DNA of 22,622 nt from Trichomonas tenax (GCA_023091735.1 JALKBU010000848.1:1-22622); one strand, 5' to 3'; shown: positions 7,008-15,572, numbered from the stretch's first letter. Numbers and translations: made by a program. Notes: generated by a model not told the origin, from the sequence alone.

Positions 7008-7086
7008 AATTTCATCACAAGGTGTGACTGACTGCATAGGATATGACACAAGTTCAATGCAGTCAGTCACTCTTTGTGATGAAATT
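7008..7086. repeat. Hairpin HP11
   Basis: The arms are 30 nt (7008-7037 and 7057-7086) with three mismatches, around a 19-nt loop. The stem is AATTTCATCACAA followed by GTGACTGACTGCAT. Confidence 0.9.
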
Positions 7087-7130
7087 TAAAAAGTTGAAAT
7101 TCATCTCAATATCGAATACATTTTTTACGC

Positions 7131-7225
7131 TTTCATGGTTTTCTTGAGACAATTCTGTTATCAAGTGGCCTTAAATGGACAATGTTGACCATTATGAGCA
7201 GAATTGCCTCAAGAAAACCATGAAA
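7131..7225. repeat. Hairpin HP12
   Basis: The arms are 27 nt (7131-7157 and 7199-7225) with one mismatch, around a 41-nt loop. The stem is TTTCATGGTTTTCTTGAG plus CAATTCTG. Confidence 0.9.
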
Positions 7226-7355
7226 TTTCGTTGATTTTTTTGGTTTGAGCAAAATCATCATGAAAAATGGATCACTGGATGGGATGTCTTACTGAACTTA
7301 TGCAATGGGTTGTTATTAATGATGATGTTGAACAATTTTGAAATCAACGAAATTT
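7223..7355. repeat. Hairpin HP13
   Basis: The outer stem AAATTTCGTTGATTT (7223-7237) pairs exactly with 7341-7355. A further weak pairing ATCATCAT/ATGATGAT lies inside. It overlaps the end of HP12 by three bases, so the two are directly adjacent. Confidence 0.65.
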
Positions 7356-7377
7356 TAATGACTTTATTTTTGAAAAT

Positions 7378-7463
7378 CCTATTTTTCTCGCTGCACTGCT
7401 GCTCATAAATGTATATGTATCCTTGATCACCTCTTGTGAACAGCATTGCAGCATGACAAATTC
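7378..7463. repeat. Hairpin HP14
   Basis: The core arms GCTGCACTGCTGCTCA (7390-7405) and 7437-7452 pair with two mismatches. Weaker pairing continues outward. Confidence 0.65.
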
Positions 7464-7486
7464 CAAATTGCATAATGTTTTTATAA

Positions 7487-7559
7487 GATCATTATGCAGA
7501 ATGAATCACTCCATATGGCTGCAGTCCCCTCATATACAATGAGTCATTTTGCATGATTA
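7487..7559. repeat. Hairpin HP15
   Basis: The arms are about 28-30 nt (7488-7517 and 7531-7558) with a few mismatches, around a 13-nt loop containing CTGCAG. Confidence 0.8.
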
Positions 7560-7603
7560 ATTTTTATTTTTCATTAATTTAGAAACATTGTTTTAATTTT
7601 TCA

Positions 7604-7702
7604 AAAAATATAGATATATGACTTCATCACACATATTGTATTAACTGAATTCATATGCTTATTCATTTCATATACATGATTTAGTCAGATATCTATGTTT
7701 TA
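7604..7702. repeat. Hairpin HP16
   Basis: ATATAGATATATGACTT pairs with the AGTCAGATATCTAT region at the right. Weaker pairing continues towards a loop containing GAATTCATATGC. Confidence 0.6.
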
Positions 7703-7733
7703 TGAACAAATATAGTAGATATTTAACAAATCA

Positions 7734-7823
7734 CCTATTTGTCAATATTTTGCACGAAGAATGCATATAGTGCACAGAAATATTAGATTCCATACATGCT
7801 TCGTGCATAATAGTGACAAATAA
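7734..7823. repeat. Hairpin HP17
   Basis: The arms are 32 nt (7734-7765 and 7792-7823) with few mismatches, around a 26-nt loop. The stem includes TTTGTCA and TGCACGAAG.ATGCAT. Confidence 0.9.
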
Positions 7824-7848
7824 GCAAGCTTTGTAATAATCGACTTTT

Positions 7849-7959
7849 ATTTTGCTTTTTAGCTCAAATCATAGTACAGCTCCATCATATGAGGCTGAAC
7901 CATGATATGTTTGCCTCACATAATGGAACTGTGCTATCATTTGAGCTAAAATGCCAAAC
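7849..7959. repeat. Hairpin HP18
   Basis: The arms are about 44 nt (7851-7894 and 7913-7957) with about six mismatches, around an 18-nt loop. The stem includes TTTTAGCTCAAAT and CCATCATATGAGGC. Confidence 0.9.
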
Positions 7960-8274
7960 AAAATTGTGGATAATTTGTGAATCTGGATTTTTTTTTTTTC
8001 AAAATATTAGGATATATTGATGCTGCACTGACTCCCTATTTAATGGTAGTGGATGTAGAATCAGTATTTCCAAATAATTTAAATTTCAACTCTTTTTTTC
8101 AAATAAATGCGAAAGGTATGTACTGCTCAACTATGTGGGATTACCTGTTTGTAGGCATTAGCTGCAATCAAATAATTGACACATAAATTATTTACATGGC
8201 ATTTTCATGTGTTTACATAGCAGAGGGTATTACTTTTCCTGACACTTTTTGGAGCAGGATTTCTATATGCTACA

Positions 8275-8344
8275 GATTTTTCATCAAACATGAACCAAAA
8301 AGCCATTTTTATTTTTTCCGCGGCTGCACCCATATATAACTACT
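8275..8344 (-). repeat. Right terminal inverted repeat of the 5.4-kb element
   Basis: It is complementary to 2924-2993. It ends ...CCGCGGCTGCACC...AACTACT and is followed by AAATTT (8345-8350). Confidence 0.85.
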
Positions 8345-8418
8345 AAATTTATATAGAGATATGGTTAAATGTTTTATGGGAAGTTGTCATTCAAATTCAA
8401 AAATATTTATCAAACATT

Positions 8419-9726
8419 TTATTCGAACAAAGAGTTTGGATAGTTAGCAAGTTCAGGGAAAGACCTACTATTTTCTCCGTAGCATTCACCTGGGAATATT
8501 GGTGAAGAACCCATGTATTGTCTTGCAAACGCTTCTGGCTCACGGACTAAGTCAATGTTCATCTCAAACGGCTCCCATTGGAGCGTCTGAGGCATTGTAT
8601 CAACTAATTTTATCTGTTGTTGGAAAGTCGATGATTGGATTGTATTTAAAGCCTTGTCAATTAAAGGCTTTGCCTCATAGATTCCGCTTCGCTGCATTGT
8701 CAAAAATATAATGTTGTGCCATGCCGTCTGATGCTGTGGATCGAGATATAGAGCATGTTGTAAAACAGTGATCGCATCAAAAAACATTTTTTCTTGGTAA
8801 TAGAGAACAGCGAGTTCGCACCAGAACTGTGAAACATCGTTCCAGTAGTTAATGCATTTTTTGTAATATTCAATTGATGCCGCGTAATCTCTTGAACGGA
8901 ATGAGATTCTGCCTAAGACAAGGTTAAATACGGGATCAACTGGATCGAGTTTGAGTCCCTCTTCCGCGATTTTCTTTGATAAATCGAAATTTGATTGACT
9001 TAGCAAATATTGTGAGTAATGATGTATTAATCGTATTGCCTTTGGACATTTTTCGACTAACTGCGCGTAAATTTCACCAGCACGTTGAGGCTGCTGGCTT
9101 ACTTGGTAAGTATATGCAATCTGAAATTGAACGTCTTCTGTTTTGAGGTTATTAGGAGGATTCTCGAGTATCTGTTCAAAGTAGTATATCGAACTAGAAT
9201 ATTGTTGTCTTGTTCTGCAAATTACGCCAGCTCTGAAGGCCATATCACCGAAATACGGGAGTTGTGGCGTGTGTGCTATGAGCGGTTTAAGCAGCTGAAT
9301 GCTGTTCTCCGGGTAATTGAAATGGAAATAAACGAGAGACAAACCATATGAAAAATGATAATCTGTTAAATGAGCATTCGCTCGCAGAGCATGTGCGTAT
9401 GACGCAAAAGCGTTCGGGAAATCGCCGAGTGTCAAATAACAATGACCTAGAATGATCCACGATTTAATAAGACCTATATTCTCTTTAAGTAACTGACCGT
9501 TGTTATCTACGATTTTGCTTATTTCCGCAATAGTTGCTGTATATTTTGGATAATACTGTTGAATCAAATTAGAGTTCGGGTTATAACTAAAAACTTTTTT
9601 CGCCGCGTATTCTGAGATATCATTGCATTCCATGTCTCTGCACGTCGTCACTGCGATTGTAAAACTCTGTTCAAACTCTCTATTCAATCGATCAAGGAAT
9701 TCTTCGTTAGAGAGATGATCCAGCAT
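8419..9726 (-). CDS. TPR protein, Cyc8/Ssn6-like transcription corepressor family
   Basis: This gene encodes 435 residues from the ATG at 9726. From about residue 85 to 360 it is a run of TPR units. Several carry the wording of the Cyc8/Ssn6 (and UTX/KDM6) TPR block: SWIILGHCYLTLGDFPNAF, VQFQIAYTYQ, ILENPPNNL, FWCELAVLYYQ, and YLDPQHQTAWHNI near residue 340. In that family the TPR block binds Tup1-type repressors and recruits them to promoters in the nucleus. Here only about 70 residues follow the TPRs (ending YPNSLFE), and there is no JmjC domain. The protein is shorter than fungal Cyc8, which has long Gln-rich tails. The stop TAA is followed by AA (TAAA signal). No consensus Inr was seen directly before the ATG. 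The gene ends about 75 bp from the transposon edge. An anaphase-promoting-complex TPR subunit is the main alternative. Confidence 0.8.
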   Translation of the reverse strand: MLDHLSNEEFLDRLNREFEQSFTIAVTTCRDMECNDISEYAAKKVFSYNPNSNLIQQYYPKYTATIAEISKIVDNNGQLLKENIGLIKSWIILGHCYLTLGDFPNAFASYAHALRANAHLTDYHFSYGLSLVYFHFNYPENSIQLLKPLIAHTPQLPYFGDMAFRAGVICRTRQQYSSSIYYFEQILENPPNNLKTEDVQFQIAYTYQVSQQPQRAGEIYAQLVEKCPKAIRLIHHYSQYLLSQSNFDLSKKIAEEGLKLDPVDPVFNLVLGRISFRSRDYAASIEYYKKCINYWNDVSQFWCELAVLYYQEKMFFDAITVLQHALYLDPQHQTAWHNIIFLTMQRSGIYEAKPLIDKALNTIQSSTFQQQIKLVDTMPQTLQWEPFEMNIDLVREPEAFARQYMGSSPIFPGECYGENSRSFPELANYPNSLFE

Positions 9727-10312
9727 TGAATTTTGTCACTTTTATGTGTTTATTTAATTCTCATTGAACTCTTAGGAAGATTGACTTGGACTGATTGGGT
9801 ATTTGTTTCCGGTATTTTTTGATTATTGGACTTGGATTGCTAATATTCAAAATTTCAATCAATATTGTTGTTTGTATGCACTTATTAACATATGCAACTA
9901 CTATATATCCAGTGTACTTGATATTGCACATAGTTACAGATATATTTTTGCTTCAATTCTTTTATCGCCAATATGATTCATATTATATTACTCACTTTTT
10001 TTATCATATATCTGTCATTATTAGTCCATGTATATTGATTCTCTGACGCTCAAATATAAACTTTGAAAATATTATAATATTTGGATCATCAAATCGCCTT
10101 TTAATGGGTCCACAATGTGATCACATCTATTTATATAGATAATGGCATGATTAACATGATTGTGATTTAAAAATATCAGTAAATTTTTGTTTTTTAGCAA
10201 TAATTTCCTGTGAAAAGGATATAGCATCAATAAATCTTTATAAACATAGTTTAAAAATTTTCCTAATATTAAAAATAATCCACAAAATCAAATATTAATA
10301 ATTTTTTTTTTG
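9727..10312. other. Intergenic spacer, nothing clear
   Basis: AT-rich 5' flank of the TPR gene, read on the minus strand. A plus-strand TCACTTTT at 9736-9743 looks like an Inr but leads only to a seven-codon ORF. Homopolymer T occurs near 10303-10312, at the repeat border. Confidence 0.6.
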
Positions 10313-10703
10313 GCAGTATTTTTCCTTCTGCGGTGTAGTCCCGCGACCTTCATAACTTTTTATCTGATCAATATTTTTTCGATTTGAAAGTACTTTCATG
10401 TACATATTGATAGGTGTCTATCCAGTGGTATAAGTGGCACAGTCTATATATCTATCAAATCATTGATTGCATTTCAAATCGTCCAAAAATATACGATTCC
10501 CAGCATAAATGTATGCGCTACTATGCAGAATATGATATTTTTATGTGTATTATTGATTCAAATACCTCTTATACGCTTAAAATTAAAAACGCAACTAATT
10601 CATTAATTGATTTGAGGGCGATTATACACACAAAAGTTATTGAATTTGATGGGATTTGGATTTGCAGCTGTAATAATGTAAAATTTTAGAATTTTAGATT
10701 TGG
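10313..10703 (-). repeat. Family R repeat, copy 2 (left arm of an inverted pair)
   Basis: Bases 10321-10703 are the reverse complement of 11208-11590 and appear almost identical over about 380 bp. Bases 10313-10437 also mirror 1-125, including the flank TACTGCC. The arm contains an open stretch (10414-10689, plus strand) without an ATG at its head; a TAG directly precedes it. Its last residues, VIEFDGIWICSCNNVKF, resemble the first half of a SWIM zinc finger (C-x-C), a domain often found at the C terminus of Mutator-like transposases. The second half (C-x-H) is absent. This is suggestive only. Confidence 0.85.
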
Positions 10704-10721
10704 CAATGAAAAAAAAATTAT

Positions 10722-10749
10722 GCGCTGAGACACCATCTTTCCTCAGCGC
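10722..10749. repeat. GC-rich 8-bp hairpin
   Basis: GCGCTGAG (10722-10729) and CTCAGCGC (10742-10749) pair exactly across a 12-nt loop. It follows a run of A and immediately precedes the partial repeat copy. Confidence 0.7.
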
Positions 10750-10907
10750 TGCATATTAGTGCATACATTTATGCTGGAAATTGTATATTTTTGGACGTTT
10801 TGAAATGCAATCAATGATTTGATAGATATATAGACTGTGCCACTTATACCACTGGATAGACACCTATCAATAAGTTCATGAAAGTACTTTCAAATCGAAA
10901 AATAGAT
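10749..10907 (+). repeat. Family R repeat, copy 3 (older, partial)
   Basis: It matches 11383-11538 in direct orientation, with scattered differences (GGAAATTGT against GGGAATCGT, ACGTTTTG against ACGATTTG). It stops before the GC-rich core. It is more diverged than copies 2 and 4 are from each other, so it is an older insertion or a degenerate duplicate. Confidence 0.85.
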
Positions 10908-11207
10908 TATTACAGCCTGAGGTTATCAATATAATGACAACTAAAAAAATTTAATATTTCTTCTTTCTTCTTGTATTTCTACTGAATTATATTCTGGAAT
11001 AAAGATCAAAGTCTATAATTTTATTCATTTTTAAAAGATATTATAAAATATTAATTTTGACATCTTTTTAATGAAATATTACCTTGATATAATATTTTTA
11101 TCACCACGATCTCAACTATAATTCAAGGCTAGCAAATGTATATCTAACAAAAGCAAAATTTTGATCTGCTTTTACTTTCCAATTGAAAAATCTCATAAAT
11201 AATAAAA

Positions 11208-11590
11208 CCAAATCTAAGATTCTAAAATTTTACATTATTACAGCTGCAAATCCAAATCCCATCAAATTCAATAACTTTTGTGTGTATAATCGCCCTCAAA
11301 TCAATTAATGAATTAGTTGCGTTTTTAATTTTAAGCGTATAAGAGGTATTTGAATCAATAATACACATAAAAATATCATATTCTGCATAGTAGCGCATAC
11401 ATTTATGCTGGGAATCGTATATTTTTGGACGATTTGAAATGCAATCAATGATTTGATAGATATATAGACTGTGCCACTTATACCACTGGATAGACACCTA
11501 TCAATATGTACATGAAAGTACTTTCAAATCGAAAAAATATTGATCAGATAAAAAGTTATGAAGGTCGCGGGACTACACCGCAGAAGGAAA
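11208..11590 (+). repeat. Family R repeat, copy 4 (right arm of the inverted pair)
   Basis: Inverted, almost identical partner of 10321-10703; only one difference was noticed (AAGATTC against AAAATTC at the inner end). It ends ACACCGCAGAAGGAAAA and then diverges from copies 1 and 2. It carries the same 91-codon open stretch on the minus strand (11222-11497). Confidence 0.9.
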
Positions 11591-11762
11591 ATTTTCCTTT
11601 TTTTTTTGATGTTGAAGTTTTGATTTTAAGTAAAGAGCAAAAAAACTCATAGATATGCATTATGCGAGTTATGTGCAGGTAAATTCGACAATAATCTTAT
11701 ATAGAACTTTAAATAATCAAATATATTAATTTAAAATAGACAGATTCTTTACAAAACATATA

Positions 11763-13643
11763 TTAAACATATATTGGCTGTTGCTTCAGTGGAAGTGAAA
11801 GTGCTACTGGTGCTTTTGAATATGAATCTTTTCCTGATAGATATAAAACAAGCGCAAAAGCAGCTCCAACTACAACAAATGCAATAACAAAGCCATAGTA
11901 ATCCGATATATTTGCCTTTCTCTTCACTCTGACTTCAGTTGGTGGAGGAAGAGACTTTTTCTTTTTCGCATTCGAGTCGAAGTTTTGGAAGAATTTTACC
12001 GGATTTGGAACATCATCGTGAAGTGGAGCAACATTGTTTTCATTTTCGTGAACATGCTGATCCATAGGAAGTGGAATATGTCCATAGTTACGCGGAGGAG
12101 CATTCATGAAATCAGCAATTTTTTTGAGGAATGTAACATTTGGACAAATAACAGTTCTCGAAGGATCAATGAACACGCGTTCACCTGAAGCACACGTAAA
12201 CACACCATTATAAACAAATGTTATATGCGTTAAATTATAAGAACTCTGAATGCACGCGGCTCTTTTTTCTCCTTTTATCAAAACTTCCATCGCCCATTCA
12301 TCGGATCGACAGAACTTCGTTGGACGCTGAAGAGGGATGTAATCATGTGTTGCGTATCTCGTTATATTAAAATCTATTGTTGTTGGTACTTTCTTTGGCT
12401 TTGAATGTTCCAATTCGTCATCGTGTGGATCGAGTTCATCGTGTTCTTCATCTTGACGTTTATAGTGAACATTTGTTGCCTGAATTCTAGTTTTATTTGT
12501 TATGTTCTCGAGAAGATCCGTTGGAAGATATAAGTTCTTGTAGTCCATCAAGTAGAATTCATCATTTTGGTAATCAAATTGCTTTGATCTGTGCCTTCCA
12601 TATGATCTATAATCGATCGAAATTGTGTCGACACCAGATTTGAATTTAAACTCATCAGGAATGTTCTTCCATGATGGGTGATTAAAGAATTCTTTGTTAG
12701 CATTGAATTCCACTGTCCCCCATGTCATAGGATCAGCTGCATCCCAGTCAACTGTATACCATCCCATGTCTTCAATTATCGCCAATGATATTTCACTAAT
12801 CACAGCATCTTTCGTGACCATTGCTGCGAGAACATCTTGCTTAAAGAAGGTTCCTTTCACATGCACTCTTTGATCACGAAGTTCTCCATTTTCTTCCATT
12901 GGAAGACATCCTGTATTAAATCCTGTTCTTCGTTTATAAACTTCTTTTGCTTTTGGCGTGCAGAGTTCATAGAACTGTTTATTATTGTACTCCGGAAGTG
13001 TGTAATTAAATATTGGATGGTGTTCATAAGGAAATCCCGTTTTTCGATCGATCCATTTGGGAAAAGTGTCTTCATTTAAGCCCAATGAATGCACAGTTTC
13101 GTGGAACAGAAGTAAGAAAAAGTATTTATCGACGTGTCGAGGAATAACTCTTGGATTTAATATTAGAATTGATTGCAAAGGTCGTCCGTTTTTGTGATAT
13201 TGGAAGATTTTAGTTATTGCAACAGTCTCATCATCGAATGGCCTCACTAATATTGTAACTCGATGGTCAGCTGAAATATTATTTTTACTATCGTGTATTC
13301 TGATCGAGTTAGGGTAATCATTGTAACCGAGAAAACTCAGTTTTTCGCGGTTTACTTTCATAACAGCTGCAAAGTAATTTGTTAAATTTTGAATTGTTAT
13401 ATATAAGGTCGTAAGCTTCTCATCTGTGAGGATATCGTATTTGTCGCACGTGTAATCGTTGGCATGCTCCCAGTTTATCGTTTGGTCAATATCAATACAT
13501 CGAAAAATATCATTATCTTCGATAAGTTGAGAGATATCGTACTCAATAACAATGGAGTTCCTATCTATGTCTCGCTCCGATAGCAATGGGAATGGCTGCA
13601 TTCCATTATCGCTTAGAGAAGAGACAATAAATAAGAAAAACAA
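11763..13643 (-). CDS. Leishmanolysin-like (GP63, M8) membrane metallopeptidase
   Basis: The open frame has 626 codons. The zinc-binding HExxH motif is HETVH (about residues 181-185, DNA 13103-13089), with E182 as the catalytic acid. A third zinc ligand is likely H261 (QRVHVKGTFF), which fits the long HExxH-to-His insert typical of M8. A Met-turn candidate is LAAM (M275). A single hydrophobic helix (about 582-602, FVIAFVVVGAAFALVLYL) and a 24-residue tail make it a type I surface protein. Members degrade host and extracellular proteins in trichomonads. The start is unclear: the frame opens at TTG 13643 and the first ATG in frame is at 13601 (residue 15). The hydrophobic N terminus, which looks like a signal peptide, begins without an ATG, and a TAG lies 24 bases upstream. 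An ATG at 13695 is in another frame and stops after seven codons. The 5' end may therefore be damaged. Confidence 0.85.
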   Translation of the reverse strand: MFFLFIVSSLSDNGMQPFPLLSERDIDRNSIVIEYDISQLIEDNDIFRCIDIDQTINWEHANDYTCDKYDILTDEKLTTLYITIQNLTNYFAAVMKVNREKLSFLGYNDYPNSIRIHDSKNNISADHRVTILVRPFDDETVAITKIFQYHKNGRPLQSILILNPRVIPRHVDKYFFLLLFHETVHSLGLNEDTFPKWIDRKTGFPYEHHPIFNYTLPEYNNKQFYELCTPKAKEVYKRRTGFNTGCLPMEENGELRDQRVHVKGTFFKQDVLAAMVTKDAVISEISLAIIEDMGWYTVDWDAADPMTWGTVEFNANKEFFNHPSWKNIPDEFKFKSGVDTISIDYRSYGRHRSKQFDYQNDEFYLMDYKNLYLPTDLLENITNKTRIQATNVHYKRQDEEHDELDPHDDELEHSKPKKVPTTIDFNITRYATHDYIPLQRPTKFCRSDEWAMEVLIKGEKRAACIQSSYNLTHITFVYNGVFTCASGERVFIDPSRTVICPNVTFLKKIADFMNAPPRNYGHIPLPMDQHVHENENNVAPLHDDVPNPVKFFQNFDSNAKKKKSLPPPTEVRVKRKANISDYYGFVIAFVVVGAAFALVLYLSGKDSYSKAPVALSLPLKQQPIYV

Positions 13644-14392
13644 AAGATTTGTAAAAAGTGTAAACTAAATTTCAAAAAGAGAACACTGACCCCATTTTGA
13701 TGAGTGTCTCACCCCGTCTTGTATATATTGCGCTAGAAGGGGCAAAGACCGAGCCAACGGAGTGTGTGAACCCTAGAGAAGGTATTTGACAGGAAATAGA
13801 GCAATATTTCCATTTTTTATATGGTGGTATTCAAATAATTTTATACAATCTATAATTCGCACGAAAATATTCATTGCATGCATTACTCATAAAATATGGA
13901 TCTGTGAAAATGATCAAAGAACCTTTAAAAAGAGCAAAATATCTTACAAAAAAGTTATTGCTGCGTTTGGCTTCATAACTGTTAGAAAACCATATCTTTA
14001 CTTAACATGCATTATGTTTTCAGTTTGCTTGTTCAATTTCTCAATGAAAGAAAAATAATACAATTTTTTACTTAGAAATAATATGATAGATTCATTGAAC
14101 AGCTTCAATTTTGCGAGTATGTATTTATGCGAATCTACCCTATTGCAGGAAAAGTCCAATCATAAGTTTGTTTCGGTGACTGATGCAAATTTTCACCTCC
14201 ATTTATTAATCGTTGTGTCAACGAGTTGCAAATACTACACATATGCTTTGGAAAATATTGCTATGCCGGAACATGTTCAAATCAGGCATAATTAATAATC
14301 AGATTTTGAATCGATAGATTTCATGATGATCACACCTGATTTATAACTTACATATTCTTGTTTTGTTTTTCAAAAACTTATTTTACTTGCCT

Positions 14393-14439
14393 ATCGTGAA
14401 TTCGTCGAAATCACGAACGTGCTGACTCGAATTCATGAT
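14393..14439. repeat. Foldback with 12-nt arms
   Basis: ATCGTGAATTCG (14393-14404) pairs with CGAATTCATGAT (14428-14439) with one mismatch around a 23-nt loop. Confidence 0.6.
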
Positions 14440-14532
14440 ATTTTTTAATATATTAGTATCAAACACTTCCTCATACAGGAGCATAGCTGCCATTCTAGTT
14501 TGCAAATTTTGGCACACTCATAAGGTACCAAA

Positions 14533-14648
14533 CAACTAAATGTTTCAAAATATGGGACTGCACTTTTTTGAATGAAACTCATAGAAAAATTCTATGAGTC
14601 CCATATTTTCAACAGCAGTTTTCTTTTTTTTTTTACTAAAATTTAGTT
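14533..14648. repeat. Nested foldback
   Basis: AAAATATGGGACT (about 14547-14559) pairs exactly with AGTCCCATATTTT (14597-14609). Inside it ACTCATAGAA (14577-14586) pairs exactly with TTCTATGAGT (14590-14599). The short outer words AACTAAAT and ATTTAGTT also pair. The two stems compete at their border. Confidence 0.7.
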
Positions 14649-15572
14649 ACTTTTATTTCAAAACGGCCTCATTTTTATCTTCTGTGATAGTCAATAAAAC
14701 CCAATATCGCTTTTGGAAACATCTCTTTGACCCCTTTAGTTAGACCTATCATCGAAAACCTTATAACTTTTTGAAATTGAAAAAGAATATTGTAATTAAT
14801 CTTCAAATTGCTTTATTCTGTTTATAAATTTGATGTAGTGTTTATGTAAACTATATTTTGAGAGTGTTCATTATAATGATATTGAACTAATCAATCTGAA
14901 TTGCTCTTCATTTATTAAAATTATTCATTATCCATTGAATTTGACCTTAATCGGCCAAGCGGATTTGCTGTTAATTTATGTGGAAGATGCTATAGGAACT
15001 GTATAGTGTTTGTATGAAGTTATAAAGAAAGTTACTGTAAATTGGATGATTTGCATGAAAAACAAAAACTCCTATTGTTGAATGAAAAAATATAACATTT
15101 GTCAAATAATTGAAGTTTGGGGTGTCCATAGATATTATGGGTGTTGCGGCATTGCAATCAAAAAGCTTTCAAGGAATTTTATTAATGAGAGAATACCTCA
15201 TGATTAAATTTAATAGATCTTTTGTTTCTATCAACAATATCACTTATTTCTAATTTCATAAAGATATTTTTGATGTCACCATATACTGAATTGATGGTAA
15301 TCACAATAGATTTCATTAGGAAAACACTTCGAAAAAGATTTTGAATGCCTCAAAGTCTATGTATTGTCTAAATATGATGAACAATATGGGCAATACATTT
15401 CTTCGATAAACAAAAGAAAAATCCAAGACAATTAGGATCAAAATCAAATTGAATTAAATAGATTTTGATTTTGCAATGTTATCTTATTTGTATATATATT
15501 TCGTGATAAAGTCAATATGTGTGATAGTAGATAGACTTTATTTCGATAATTTTTTTTTTAAATAATATATGA

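Larger units (their letters stand above)
5704..8274. other. Gene-free 2.6 kb dominated by hairpins
   Basis: No convincing gene was found. Between 5882 and 7959 strong foldbacks follow each other with short gaps and are listed one by one. The gaps, for example 6475-7000, hold weaker and more decayed foldbacks such as 6551-6612 and 6781-6890. The last 300 bp before the right terminal repeat shows nothing clear. Confidence 0.7.
2918..8350. mobile_element. Inverted-repeat element of 5.4 kb, Maverick/Polinton-like ends
   Basis: The ends at 2924 and 8344 are inverted copies. The first about 70 bases read AGTAGT(C/T)ATATAT then (T/G)GGTGCAGCCGCGG, and continue through GGTTCAT and GATGAAAAATC with few mismatches. 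Both ends are flanked by AAATTT (2918-2923 and 8345-8350). A 6-bp target duplication with an AG start is the signature of Maverick/Polinton elements. However, AAATTT is self-complementary and flanked by T..A on both sides, so an 8-bp duplication (TAAATTTA) with an end one base later cannot be excluded. No polymerase B, integrase, ATPase or Ulp1-type protease was found inside. The element is therefore non-autonomous or a gutted remnant, filled with gene fragments and a hairpin array. Confidence 0.65.
10704..11207. other. Spacer between the arms of the inverted pair
   Basis: 504 bp of AT-rich sequence without a gene. It holds the small GC-rich hairpin at 10722-10749 and the older partial repeat copy at 10749-10907. 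The rest shows nothing clear. Confidence 0.6.
13696..15572. other. Gene-poor spacer of 1.9 kb
   Basis: No convincing gene was found. Bases 13705-13780 form a patch richer in G and C (ACCCCGTC, GGGGCAAAGACCGAGCC) upstream of the GP63 gene. It may be promoter sequence; I could not fit it to a tRNA or snRNA. Foldbacks at 14393-14439 and 14533-14648 are listed separately. Open frames at 13786-14058 and 14083-14295 have no coding character. Confidence 0.6.

Noticed and set aside
4542..7959. Hairpin array as a CRISPR array
   Set aside because: There are no short identical repeats with unique spacers at regular spacing; the units are palindromes of different sequence and the genome is eukaryotic.
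7977..8186. 69-codon plus-strand ORF near the right end of the element
   Set aside because: It starts in a poly-T run without an ATG, has no domain and its composition matches the spacer.
9736..9743. TCACTTTT as an Inr on the plus strand
   Set aside because: It leads only to a seven-codon ORF, so it is either fortuitous or marks a non-coding transcript that cannot be shown from sequence.
10414..11497. Identical 91-codon ORFs in the two repeat arms as functional genes
   Set aside because: A TAG stands directly before the frame and it begins at GTG without an ATG; the identity reflects the repeat arms. Kept only as a possible transposase fragment.
13705..13780. GC-richer patch as a tRNA, snRNA or other RNA gene
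   Set aside because: I could not fit a cloverleaf, an A/B box pair, or known U1-U6 core motifs.
13786..14295. Two open frames of 90 and 70 codons upstream of the GP63 gene
   Set aside because: The first has no ATG start and neither shows coding composition or an initiator; random open frames in AT-rich DNA.
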